Shown piece by piece: positions 55,001 through 63,021 of a DNA stretch of 64,000 bases. The notes beneath the pieces were generated by a model, which worked only from the letters and a program-made list of their open reading frames with translations, had not been told where the DNA came from and did no database searches. Source of the DNA: Microbacterium pullorum (GTDB taxonomy: Bacteria; Actinomycetota; Actinomycetes; Actinomycetales; Microbacteriaceae); assembly GCF_014836535.1 (NCBI RefSeq), contig NZ_JACSQP010000007.1:51994-115993 (forward strand), given 5' to 3'. A program made the translations under genes and the position numbers. The first letter of the stretch is position 1. Every line of letters begins with the position of its first letter.

Positions 55001-56061
55001 GCGTCGTCGTCGAGCGCCCCGCCGCCGTCTCGGGACTGGAGTGGACGGTGCTGCGCGGCGACCGCGAACAGGTGTTCCGGGCGTTGGGTGAGGTGCACGC
55101 CGCCGACATCGCGCGGGTGCGCGAGCGCCAGGACGGCATGTGGCAGAGCCTCGTGCACCGCGCCGAGGGCACCGCGCACGACCGGTTCGCGAAGGTCGTG
55201 GCATCCAGTGCTCGGCTGCTGCCGGTGGAGGCTCAGGAGATCGAGTGGATGGCCGCGGGGGCGGGCATCGCAGCGACGGAGCTGTGGGCGATGAATCTGC
55301 GCGGCGACCTCGGCCGAGACGGCCTCGGCTGCAGTGACCTCGCCGTGGCGGTCGACGGCGGTGTCGTGATGGGCCACAACGAGGACGGCGGCGACGAGCT
55401 GCGGGGCGACGTGCGCCTGGTCACCCTCGACATCGACGGCGACCCCACGGTCACCGCCGTCTGGTACCCCGGCATGCTGCCGGCCAACGCGTTCGTCACG
55501 ACCTCGGCCGGGCTCAGCTTCGGCATGGACCACGTCTCGGTCGCCGTCGCCGACCTCGGCGGTGCCGGGCGCCACCTGGTGGCCCGGCACGCGCAGCGGC
55601 GGCGCGACGGGGATGCCGCGCGTGCCGCCCTCACCGGCGTCGCCTGCGCCGGAGGCTTCGCGTTCGACGTCGCCGACGCGGCCGGCCGGGTCGACCTCGT
55701 CGAGAACGCGGCGGGTCGGGTGGCGACCGCGGGTGGCGGATTCGGGCCGCTGCGTCACACCAACCACCTGTGCCTCGATGACCTCGCAGGGTCGTTGGGC
55801 GCTGACCCCGACGGTGCCGGGCTCGCAGAGAGCCGGGGGCGCCTGGCGGCCCTCACCGCAGCCTGCCGCAGCCCCGCCGGGCCCGGTGACGTGTTCGGGG
55901 CGCTGCGGGCGCCCGGGGTGCTCAACCGTGCCGAGGACCTCTGGACCTACGCGACCATCGTGGTCGACACGGCGGCGGACACGGTGATGCTGCAGGCATC
56001 GGCAGAGATCTGGACCGGACGACTGAGCGCGTTCGCGCGCGGAGAGCGGGTGGACGCATGA
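54997..56061 (+). CDS. C45-family autoproteolytic acylase/acyltransferase-like protein
   Basis: This protein has 354 residues. It is an Ntn-hydrolase of the acyl-CoA:6-aminopenicillanate-acyltransferase type. The expected autoproteolysis nucleophile is C112 in GLGCSDLAV, followed by VVMGHNEDGGDE, which matches the conserved GxNED/GxNWD segment. Proenzyme cleavage before C112 would yield chains of about 111 and 243 residues. These enzymes cut or transfer acyl groups from amino-acid amides. No signal peptide. It overlaps both neighbours by four bases. Confidence 0.82.
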   Translation: MSVVVERPAAVSGLEWTVLRGDREQVFRALGEVHAADIARVRERQDGMWQSLVHRAEGTAHDRFAKVVASSARLLPVEAQEIEWMAAGAGIAATELWAMNLRGDLGRDGLGCSDLAVAVDGGVVMGHNEDGGDELRGDVRLVTLDIDGDPTVTAVWYPGMLPANAFVTTSAGLSFGMDHVSVAVADLGGAGRHLVARHAQRRRDGDAARAALTGVACAGGFAFDVADAAGRVDLVENAAGRVATAGGGFGPLRHTNHLCLDDLAGSLGADPDGAGLAESRGRLAALTAACRSPAGPGDVFGALRAPGVLNRAEDLWTYATIVVDTAADTVMLQASAEIWTGRLSAFARGERVDA

Positions 56062-56876
56062 GCATCGACTTCGCCGCGTGGGAGGAGCGCCTCCCCGGAC
56101 TGCGCGTCTCGGCGTTCGCCCTCGACCTCGACGATGACACCGTCGTGTTCGAGCACCGATCCGACCTCAAGCTCGACACCGCGAGCGTGGGCAAGATCTT
56201 CCTGCTGCACCGGCTGCTCACCGAGGTTGACGAGGGTCTGCGGAGCCTGGAGGACACCGTCACGCGGCGGCCGGTGGAGTGGATGGACAACTCCGGCCTC
56301 TGGTACCTGCTGCAGGCCGACACCCTGTCGCTGCACGACGTGGCCGCCCTCATCGGCGCGGTGAGCGACAACGCCGCGACCAACACGCTGTGCCGCGTGA
56401 TCGGGCTGCCGGTCGTGCAGGAGCACACGCGCGCGCTCGGCTACCTCGACTCCGGGCTCGACGACGTGGTGCGCTGGCCGCGCCCGCCCGGTGCGCCCGT
56501 GACGCTGTCGCACGCGACCGCCGCCGACCTGGTGCGGTTCGTGCGGCGCACCGCCGAGGGCGCCGATCTCAGCCTCGCGTCCACCGACACCCTGCAACGG
56601 TGGCTCGGCGCGGGGATGGACCTGTCGATGGTGGCATCCGCCTTTCGCCTCGACCCGCTCGCGCACTACGGCTACGACCGCGACGTGTGGCTGTGGAACA
56701 AGACCGGCACCATCTCGACCGTTCGCGCGGACATGGGGCTGGTGATGTCGCCGACGCGGCGCATCGCGTACGCCGTGCTGGCGAACTGGGAGCGCGGCAC
56801 CGACGTGCGCGACGACGTGCTCGAGGCGATGCGGCAGGCCGGTGAGGCGGTGAGGGTCGAGCTGGGGCGCCGCTGA
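56058..56876 (+). CDS. Class A beta-lactamase-fold serine hydrolase (second copy)
   Basis: This protein has 272 residues. Motifs: SVGK (S43-K46), SDN (103-105) and KTG (215-217). It is a paralogue of the gene at 54161 with the same motif order and length. The family ExxxN motif is again unclear. It is the last gene of the right arm; no hairpin terminator is obvious in the 188 bp before lysS. Confidence 0.88.
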   Translation: MSIDFAAWEERLPGLRVSAFALDLDDDTVVFEHRSDLKLDTASVGKIFLLHRLLTEVDEGLRSLEDTVTRRPVEWMDNSGLWYLLQADTLSLHDVAALIGAVSDNAATNTLCRVIGLPVVQEHTRALGYLDSGLDDVVRWPRPPGAPVTLSHATAADLVRFVRRTAEGADLSLASTDTLQRWLGAGMDLSMVASAFRLDPLAHYGYDRDVWLWNKTGTISTVRADMGLVMSPTRRIAYAVLANWERGTDVRDDVLEAMRQAGEAVRVELGRR

Positions 56877-56897
56877 CGGGCGCCGGGGGCCGGGGGC

Positions 56898-56925
56898 GGG
56901 CGACGGGCGACGGGCGACGGGCGAC
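56898..56925. repeat. Tandem 7-bp repeat
   Basis: Four exact copies of GGGCGAC lie in the gap between the last peptide-cluster gene and the lysS promoter, preceded by two GGGGGC-type units. Simple-sequence tract; no function assigned. Confidence 0.9.
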
Positions 56926-57031
56926 GGGGCCTGTCGGGGGTTGTGGCGCGGCGGGTGGTGGGCGGCAGATGCGGGTTGCGGTGCGGCGGCCCGACCTGGT
57001 TGGCTCGCAGGGGCCGCTCGGGTGCCGCCGG

Positions 57032-57058
57032 TAGACTCGAGGGCGACTTTCCAAGGAG
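57032..57058 (+). promoter_or_regulatory. -10 box and ribosome site of lysS
   Basis: TAGACT (57032-57037) gives a transcript start near 57044. AAGGAG at 57053-57058 lies six bases before the GTG at 57065, so lysS has its own promoter and does not rely on the peptide cluster. Confidence 0.55.
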
Positions 57059-57064
57059 CCCTTC

Positions 57065-58591
57065 GTGACGATGCCGCCTTCCCCCACGCCCGCAGAATCC
57101 ACCTCCGAAGAGGATGTGTTCGAGCAGAAGGCCGTGCGACTCGCCAAGCGCGAGCGCCTCATCGCCGAACGCGCGGATGCCGCCGGCGGCGCCTACCCGG
57201 TGTCGGTCCCGGTCACCGACACCATCCCCGCGCTGCGCGAACGCTTCGCCGACCTCGAAGCGGGCGAAGAGACCGGCGTGACCGCCGGTGTCGCGGGGCG
57301 CGTGGTGTTCAGCCGCAACACCGGCAAGCTGTGCTTCGCCTCGCTGCAGGCCGGCGACGGCAGTCGCATCCAGGCGATGGTCTCCCTCGCCGAGGTGGGC
57401 GAGGAGTCGCTGCAGTCGTGGAAGGAACTCGTCGACCTCGGCGACCACGTCTTCGTGAGCGGGCAGGTCATCTCGAGCCGCCGCGGCGAGCTGTCGATCA
57501 TGGTGACCGAGTGGGCGATCGCCTCGAAGGCGCTGCTGCCGCTGCCGAACCTCTACACCGAGCTCAGCGAAGAGAGCCGGGTGCGCTCGCGCTACCTCGA
57601 CCTCATCGCCCGCGAGCAGGCGCGGGATGCCGTCGTCGCGCGCGCCAAGGTCAACGCGAGCCTGCGCCGCACCTTCACCGATCACGGCTTCATCGAGGTG
57701 GAGACGCCCATGCTGCAGGTGCAGCACGGCGGCGCGGCCGCCCGCCCGTTCGTGACGCACTCCAACGCGTTCGACACCGAGCTGTACCTGCGCATCGCGC
57801 CGGAGCTGTTCCTCAAGCGCGCCGTCGTCGGTGGCATCGACCGGGTGTTCGAGATCAACCGCAACTTCCGCAACGAGGGCGCCGACTCCACGCACAGCCC
57901 GGAGTTCGCGATGCTCGAGGCCTACCAGGCCTACAGCGACTACAATGGCATCGCCGACCTCACCCAGGAACTCGTGCAGAACGCGGCCGTCGCCGTCGCC
58001 GGCTCCACCACGGTCACGTGGGCCGACGGCACCGAGTACGACCTCGGCGGTCAGTGGGACCGCATCTCGATGTACGAGTCGCTGTCGGCCGCATCCGGTC
58101 GCACCATCACCCCCGAGACGACGCTCGACGAGCTCACCGCGTTCGCCGCGGAGGTGGGGGTCGAGGTGCCCGCGAAGATCGCCACGCCCGGCAAGTTCGT
58201 CGAGGAGCTGTGGGAGCACTTCGTCAAGGGCGACCTCGTTCGCCCGACCTTCGTCATGGACTTCCCCCTCGACACCAGCCCACTCGTGCGCGAGCACCGG
58301 TCGATCCCCGGTGTCGTGGAGAAGTGGGACCTGTACGTGCGCGGCTTCGAGCTGGCCACCGGCTACTCGGAGCTCGTGGACCCGGTCATCCAGCGCGAGC
58401 GGTTCGTGGAGCAGGCCAAGCTCGCCGCCCGCGGGGATGACGAGGCGATGCGCGTGGACGAGGAGTTCCTGCGGGCGCTCGAGCACGCCATGCCGCCCAC
58501 CGGTGGCATGGGCATGGGCATCGATCGCCTGATGATGGCGATCACGGGCCTCGGCATCCGCGAGACGATCCTCTTCCCGCTGGTGAAGTAA
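57065..58591 (+). CDS. lysS: Lysyl-tRNA synthetase (class II)
   Basis: This protein has 508 residues. The N-terminal OB-fold anticodon domain (about 70-180) is followed by the class II catalytic core with motif 1 around ETPMLQVQHGGAAARPF, motif 2 RVFEINRNFRNEGADSTHSPEF and motif 3 GGMGMGIDRLMMAI. It charges tRNA-Lys. The GTG at 57065 has a clear ribosome site; an ATG at 57071 is possible. In related genomes panC or panD often precedes it, but here the preceding genes belong to the peptide cluster. Confidence 0.96.
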   Translation: MTMPPSPTPAESTSEEDVFEQKAVRLAKRERLIAERADAAGGAYPVSVPVTDTIPALRERFADLEAGEETGVTAGVAGRVVFSRNTGKLCFASLQAGDGSRIQAMVSLAEVGEESLQSWKELVDLGDHVFVSGQVISSRRGELSIMVTEWAIASKALLPLPNLYTELSEESRVRSRYLDLIAREQARDAVVARAKVNASLRRTFTDHGFIEVETPMLQVQHGGAAARPFVTHSNAFDTELYLRIAPELFLKRAVVGGIDRVFEINRNFRNEGADSTHSPEFAMLEAYQAYSDYNGIADLTQELVQNAAVAVAGSTTVTWADGTEYDLGGQWDRISMYESLSAASGRTITPETTLDELTAFAAEVGVEVPAKIATPGKFVEELWEHFVKGDLVRPTFVMDFPLDTSPLVREHRSIPGVVEKWDLYVRGFELATGYSELVDPVIQRERFVEQAKLAARGDDEAMRVDEEFLRALEHAMPPTGGMGMGIDRLMMAITGLGIRETILFPLVK

Positions 58592-59034
58592 CCCGCGCCG
58601 CGCGGGGGCGCGTCGCCCCGCGGTGCCCGGTCCCGCGTGCGGGCTGCCCGGGCTGCTCCGGTGTCACATATCGCGGGTGTATCGCGCGCAGACTGTGCGG
58701 ACGTGACACTCGAGCGGTGCCGCGGGGACCCGGGGTCGCGGGTGTGCCCGGGGTCGCGGGTGTGCCGGGCTGCTCCGGTGTCACGTGTGGCGGGTACTTC
58801 GTGCCCGGACTGTGCGGGCGTGACACTCGAGCGGCCCTGGGACAGGCGGATGCCGCGGGCCCGCGAGCCGGCGCCGTTCCGGTGTCACGTGTGGTGGGTG
58901 CCTCGGGCGCGGACTGTGCGGACGTGACACTTGAGCGGCCCGACGGCCCGCACGGACCGACGGCCCGCACGCCCCGACGCCCCGACGCCCCGACGCCGCG
59001 CACGCCCCGACGCCCGCACGCCGCGGCCGCGGGG
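58592..59034. other. Gap between lysS and the DUF4192 gene
   Basis: About 440 bp between convergent genes. It holds three copies of the dispersed palindromic repeat (58657-58934) and, near the DUF4192 stop, a run of CGCCCCGACG-type simple sequence. No gene is seen. Confidence 0.7.
58657..58934 (-). repeat. Three copies of the dispersed palindromic repeat, reverse orientation
   Basis: Copies lie at 58657-58713, 58774-58830 and 58878-58934, each 57 bp. Read on the minus strand they start TCRAGTGTCAC, contain CCGCAC near the same place as the copies at 11.6 kb, then ACCC(G/A)CC(A/G), and end GTGACACCGGA. The stem is therefore GTGTCAC/GTGACAC here against GTGTCGC/GCGACAC at 11.6 kb: both arms change together so that pairing is kept. 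This subfamily shares its outer GGA/TCC end with the copy at 62840. Spacers between copies are 60 and 47 bp. Confidence 0.8.
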
Positions 59035-60177
59035 TCAGGCGCGGCGGAAGGCCCAGTCGGGCAGATGCCCGGCCGCGACGAAAGACAGCACGATCTCGCT
59101 AAGCCCGTGTTCGGGCTCGATGTCGGTCGCCAGCTGCGCGTACCGCTCGGCGTGCGTCGAACGCCCGAGCGCCCACGACAACCAGGCGCACGCCGCGAGC
59201 ACTCCCGGCCGCAGTGGCGTCGGCGCGAGTGCGGCGAGCACCCGCGTCACCTCGAGGGCGCGCGACAGTCGCTGCGGGTCGGGACGCTGACCCTCGCCCC
59301 ACATCGTCATGGCGAGGTCGACGGGATACTCGGCACCGTCCTCCCACCGCCGTTGCGCCTCCAGCGCGCGCTCGCCGCGCGCCGCGTCGGCGCTCCACTG
59401 CACCAGGGCGACATCGCGCAGCGCCGGTCGCGCCAGACACCACACGAGCAGCGCCGCGTCGTACGGGGGCACAGTGGCGGCATCCGCTTCGAGCGCCTGC
59501 TCGAAGAACTGCACCACGTCGTCGAGGCGGCACGCCGCCGCCAGGGCGGCCGGATCGATGCGACGGTCGCCGTCTGCCACGCCGCCGTCGGCCTCCCCCG
59601 GGTCGGGCGGTTCGGCGCGGTCGCCGCACAGCGTCCGCACCGCCCAGTAGAGCCCGCGCAGCGCCGCGGCGACCGCATCGGCGCGGGCAGAGTCCCGCGG
59701 CGGCAACGTCGCGCCTGACGCCTGATCACCCGGCGCGATGGGCGCCGCCGCGGGGGTGGGCAGCTGCAGGGCGGCGAGGGGGCGGCCACCCGGTGGGCAG
59801 TCGGCGTCGAGGTGCGAACCCCAGCCGTCGGCCCCGACGGAGAGCGCGTCGGTCACTCGCAACCCGCAGGCATCCGCGCTTCTGCCCAGGCTCGCGACCA
59901 GGTCGGCGTGTGGCAGGCCGTCACGGCACGACGCGTCGGTGTACACCGCGACGGCGACGGCATCGGCGTCGGGAAGTCGGCACACCATGCCGAGGCACGT
60001 GGCCGCGAAGGCGTCGAGATCGACCTCCGCGCGGGGCAGATCCATGCGCATCGCGCCGATACTGCGCCCCCGATCGAACGGCACCAGCACGAGGCTGCGG
60101 GTCGGGGCGAAGCCGAGCATCGCAGGGACGAGGGAGAGGAAATGCGCGGCATCCGCCGCCTTCACGATCGTGGTCAT
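59035..60177 (-). CDS. DUF4192 family protein
   Basis: This protein has 380 residues. It opens MTTIVKAADAAHFLSLVPAM and continues with a GFAPTRSLVLVPFDRGRSIGAMRMDLP segment, the standard N-terminus of the actinobacterial DUF4192 family. The first ~200 residues alternate strands and helices; the rest is helical, ending with an ALGRSTHAERYAQLATDIEPEHGLSE segment. Function unknown. It is divergent from the small membrane-protein gene at 60294. Confidence 0.85.
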   Translation of the reverse strand: MTTIVKAADAAHFLSLVPAMLGFAPTRSLVLVPFDRGRSIGAMRMDLPRAEVDLDAFAATCLGMVCRLPDADAVAVAVYTDASCRDGLPHADLVASLGRSADACGLRVTDALSVGADGWGSHLDADCPPGGRPLAALQLPTPAAAPIAPGDQASGATLPPRDSARADAVAAALRGLYWAVRTLCGDRAEPPDPGEADGGVADGDRRIDPAALAAACRLDDVVQFFEQALEADAATVPPYDAALLVWCLARPALRDVALVQWSADAARGERALEAQRRWEDGAEYPVDLAMTMWGEGQRPDPQRLSRALEVTRVLAALAPTPLRPGVLAACAWLSWALGRSTHAERYAQLATDIEPEHGLSEIVLSFVAAGHLPDWAFRRA

Positions 60178-60293
60178 GGCGTCAGCGTGGTCGGATCGAC
60201 GGATGCCGGCGAGGCCGGAACCGCCCCCGTTGTGAAGGATCCGGGGCGATTTCTGCCGGTTAAGGAAGCGCTGGAGCCGCGTACGATGGGTTC

Positions 60294-60497
60294 ATGGACG
60301 AAACCTGGGGCGCGGTGATGTGGGCGTTGCTGCCGACCATCGTGGTCGTCTTCTTGTTCTGGTTCGTGCTGCGCAGCATCCTGCGCATGGACCGCACCGA
60401 ACGCCGCGTGCACGCCCGCATCGAGGCGGAGGAACGCGCCAAGCGTGGTCTGCCGCCCGTCGCCGACGACACCCCCGCCTCGACCAGCGCCGGATGA
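60294..60497 (+). CDS. Small single-helix membrane protein
   Basis: This protein has 67 residues. One membrane helix (about 8-28, VMWALLPTIVVVFLFWFVLRSIL) is followed by a basic, charged cytoplasmic tail with an RTERRVHARIEAEERAKRG amphipathic segment. A TACGAT -10 box six bases before the ATG indicates a leaderless transcript. Small proteins of this type are common next to cardiolipin synthase or DUF4192 genes in actinobacteria. Function unknown. Confidence 0.75.
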   Translation: MDETWGAVMWALLPTIVVVFLFWFVLRSILRMDRTERRVHARIEAEERAKRGLPPVADDTPASTSAG

Positions 60498-60542
60498 CCG
60501 CCCCTCTCGCTACGCTGACCCAATGAGTAGCGAGGGGCACCA

Positions 60543-62009
60543 GTGATCAGCATCACCGTCGACTGGACTTGGTGGGTCATCCTCGTCGGCGTCGTCGACA
60601 TCATCGTCCGCATCACCGCGATCATCGTCGTGCCCCGCAACCGGCGCCCGACCGCGGCTATGGCCTGGCTCCTGGCGATCTACTTCATCCCCATCGTGGG
60701 TGTCTTCCTGTTCCTGCTGATCGGAAACCCGCGGCTGCCGCGCAAGCGCCGCCGCAAGCAGGCGCAGATCAACGAGTACATCCACGAAACCAGCGAGAAC
60801 CTCGACTTCGGCACGCTGCGCCCGCACGCGCCGGAGTGGTTCACCTCCACCGTGACCCTCAACCGCAACCTGGGGGCCATGCCGCTGGCGGGGGACAACT
60901 CCGCCCACCTCATCGCGGACTACGAAGCATCACTCGACCAGCAGGCCGACGCCATCCGTGCTGCGAAGCGCTATGTGCACGTCGAGTTCTACATCTTGCA
61001 GGCCGACGCCACCACCGACAACTTCTTCCGAGCCCTCGAAGAGGCCTGCGCCCGCGGCGTCACCGTGCGTGTGCTGCTGGACCACTGGGCCAACCGCGGC
61101 AAGCCCTACTACAAGCAGACGCTCACGCGCCTCACCGACATGGGCGCGCACTGGCAGCTGATGCTGCCGGTGCAGCCGTTGCGCGGAAAGTATCAGCGCC
61201 CCGACCTGCGCAACCACCGCAAACTCCTCGTGATCGACGGCGTCGTCGCGTTCATGGGCTCGCAGAACATCACCGATTCGACCTACAACCTGCGGCGCAA
61301 CATCCGCCGCGGGCTGCACTGGGTGGACCTCATGGTGCGGGTGGAAGGACCCATCGTGGGATCCATCAACGCGGTGTTCCTCTCGGACTGGTTCAGCGAG
61401 ACCGGCGAGACGCTCGCCGACGAGATCGACCTGTTCTCGGTGCAGGCCGGACCGGGGGACCTGGACTGCCAGATCATCCCGTCGGGACCCGGCTTCGAGT
61501 TCGAGAACAACCTCAAGCTGTTCCTGAGTCTCATGTATGCCGCGCAGCGCAAGCTGATCATCGTGAGCCCGTACTTCGTGCCCGACGAGGCGATGCTGCT
61601 GGCCATCGCCACCGCGTGCCAGCGCGGCGTCGACGTGCAGCTGTTCGTCTCCGAGGAGGGCGACCAGGCCCTGGTCTACCACGCGCAGCGCAGCTACTAC
61701 GAGGCGCTCCTGCGAGCCGGCGTGAGCATCTGGATGTACCGCAAGCCCTACATCCTCCACTCGAAGTCGATGACCGTCGACGACGAGGTGGCCGTGATCG
61801 GATCGAGCAACATGGACATGCGTTCGTTCGGTCTGAACCTCGAGGTGTCGATGCTCGTGCGCGGAACGGAGTTCGTGACGGAGATGCGCGAAGTCGAGCA
61901 GTCATACCGTGAACTCAGCCGCGAGTTGACGCTCGACGAGTGGATGCAGCAGCCGCTGCGCTCCACGGTGCTCGACAACCTCGCGCGACTCACCTCGGCG
62001 CTGCAATGA
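60543..62009 (+). CDS. cls: Cardiolipin synthase (phospholipase D family)
   Basis: This protein has 488 residues. It condenses phosphatidylglycerol into cardiolipin at the membrane. Two N-terminal helices (about 8-30 and 40-60) are followed by two PLD (HKD) modules: HRKLLVIDG (H225, K227, D232) and HSKSMTVDDE (H406, K408, D413), each followed by a GSxN-type segment. GAGGGG lies upstream of the GTG start, and an in-frame upstream start is not evident. It follows the small membrane-protein gene by 45 bases. Confidence 0.94.
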   Translation: MISITVDWTWWVILVGVVDIIVRITAIIVVPRNRRPTAAMAWLLAIYFIPIVGVFLFLLIGNPRLPRKRRRKQAQINEYIHETSENLDFGTLRPHAPEWFTSTVTLNRNLGAMPLAGDNSAHLIADYEASLDQQADAIRAAKRYVHVEFYILQADATTDNFFRALEEACARGVTVRVLLDHWANRGKPYYKQTLTRLTDMGAHWQLMLPVQPLRGKYQRPDLRNHRKLLVIDGVVAFMGSQNITDSTYNLRRNIRRGLHWVDLMVRVEGPIVGSINAVFLSDWFSETGETLADEIDLFSVQAGPGDLDCQIIPSGPGFEFENNLKLFLSLMYAAQRKLIIVSPYFVPDEAMLLAIATACQRGVDVQLFVSEEGDQALVYHAQRSYYEALLRAGVSIWMYRKPYILHSKSMTVDDEVAVIGSSNMDMRSFGLNLEVSMLVRGTEFVTEMREVEQSYRELSRELTLDEWMQQPLRSTVLDNLARLTSALQ

Positions 62010-62069
62010 GCGTCATCGCGGTGTGAGTATCGGTCAGCGCTGCGGAGCGGAACAGGCCAGAATAGGTTC

Positions 62070-62813
62070 ATGACCTCTTCCCGACTCACCTCTGTGCTGG
62101 CCGGCGCCGGCCTCGCCGTGCTGCTGGCCGGCGGGCTGACCGCCTGCGCCACGGCCGATCCTGCTACCCCCGCCTCCCCGGGCACCGCAGCGTCGGGCGG
62201 TGTGGCCGACATCGACGTGGATGCGGCCTGGCTCGACGGCGGTCGCATGATCGCGCTCGTGACCCAGGGTTCGTCGTCGTGCGTGCCGACGGCCGATGCC
62301 GCGACGCTCACCTCGGCGGGTGTTCTGGAGGTCACCCTCGTCGACCCCGCAGGCGACACCGCCTGCACCGCGGACATGAGCCCGCGGGTGACGCCCGTCG
62401 GCCTGCCCGAGGGTGTCGACCCCTCGCAGGACCTCGAAATCGAGGTGATCGGCGACGGTTACCGTGCCGACACCGACCTCGACGGCATCCCCGGGCTGGC
62501 GGCGCCGAGCGGGCAGACCGACTACGCGCCGAGCGCCGGTTGGGTGGACGACGACGCGTTCGTCGTGCTCACGTGGGGGTCGTCGTCGTGCGCGCCGATC
62601 GTCGAGTCGGTTGAGGCGACGGCGGCGGATGCCGTGACGGTCACCTTCGCCGAGCCCGCCGCCGACCGCATGTGCACGATGGACCTCGCTCCCCGCGCAA
62701 CCCTCGTGTACCTCGACGGCGGCGTGGATGTCGACGACGCGCCCGTGACCCTGACCCTCACCGGAGGCGGGTCGGAGTTCGAGACCCCCGTCACCACGAC
62801 GATCCTGGGCTGA
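62070..62813 (+). CDS. Putative lipoprotein with two internal repeats
   Basis: This protein has 247 residues. It has a signal peptide with lipobox LTAC (Cys26). The mature part contains two similar ~80-residue repeats (about 45-135 and 150-240), each opening with a W-D-D/G-x-x-x-I/V-x-L-V/T segment and then a GSSSCxP motif, VTL/VTF strand and CTxDMSPRxT / CTMDLAPRAT. The two Cys of each repeat could form a disulfide. No annotated family that I recognise. No ribosome site; the transcript may be leaderless with CAGAAT at 62058-62063 as -10. Confidence 0.75.
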   Translation: MTSSRLTSVLAGAGLAVLLAGGLTACATADPATPASPGTAASGGVADIDVDAAWLDGGRMIALVTQGSSSCVPTADAATLTSAGVLEVTLVDPAGDTACTADMSPRVTPVGLPEGVDPSQDLEIEVIGDGYRADTDLDGIPGLAAPSGQTDYAPSAGWVDDDAFVVLTWGSSSCAPIVESVEATAADAVTVTFAEPAADRMCTMDLAPRATLVYLDGGVDVDDAPVTLTLTGGGSEFETPVTTTILG

Positions 62814-62839
62814 ACCCCGCGCCCGCGGGCTGGGGCTGC

Positions 62840-62897
62840 TCGAGTGTCGCGAATCGCGGGTGGGAGCGACCTCTCACCGTGCGGAGGCGACACCGGA
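62840..62897 (-). repeat. Single copy of the dispersed palindromic repeat, reverse orientation
   Basis: 58 bp; on the minus strand it begins TCCGGTGTCGC, contains CTCCGCACGGT and ACCCGCGATT, and ends GCGACACTCGA. Its stem is the G/C version of the 11.6-kb copies, but one outer end carries the TCCGG sequence seen at 58.7 kb. It is thus a link between the two subfamilies. It lies between a lipoprotein gene and the DUF559-like gene. Confidence 0.75.
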
Positions 62898-63021
62898 GCG
62901 GCGCCGGGCACGCAGCGGGTGGCGGCGCGGCGGTTCCTCCACAGGTCGCGAGGGGTGGCATCCGTCCCCATTCGGCCCACATCGGCAACGGCGCCCCCGC
63001 GACGAATGCCAGGTTGTTTTC

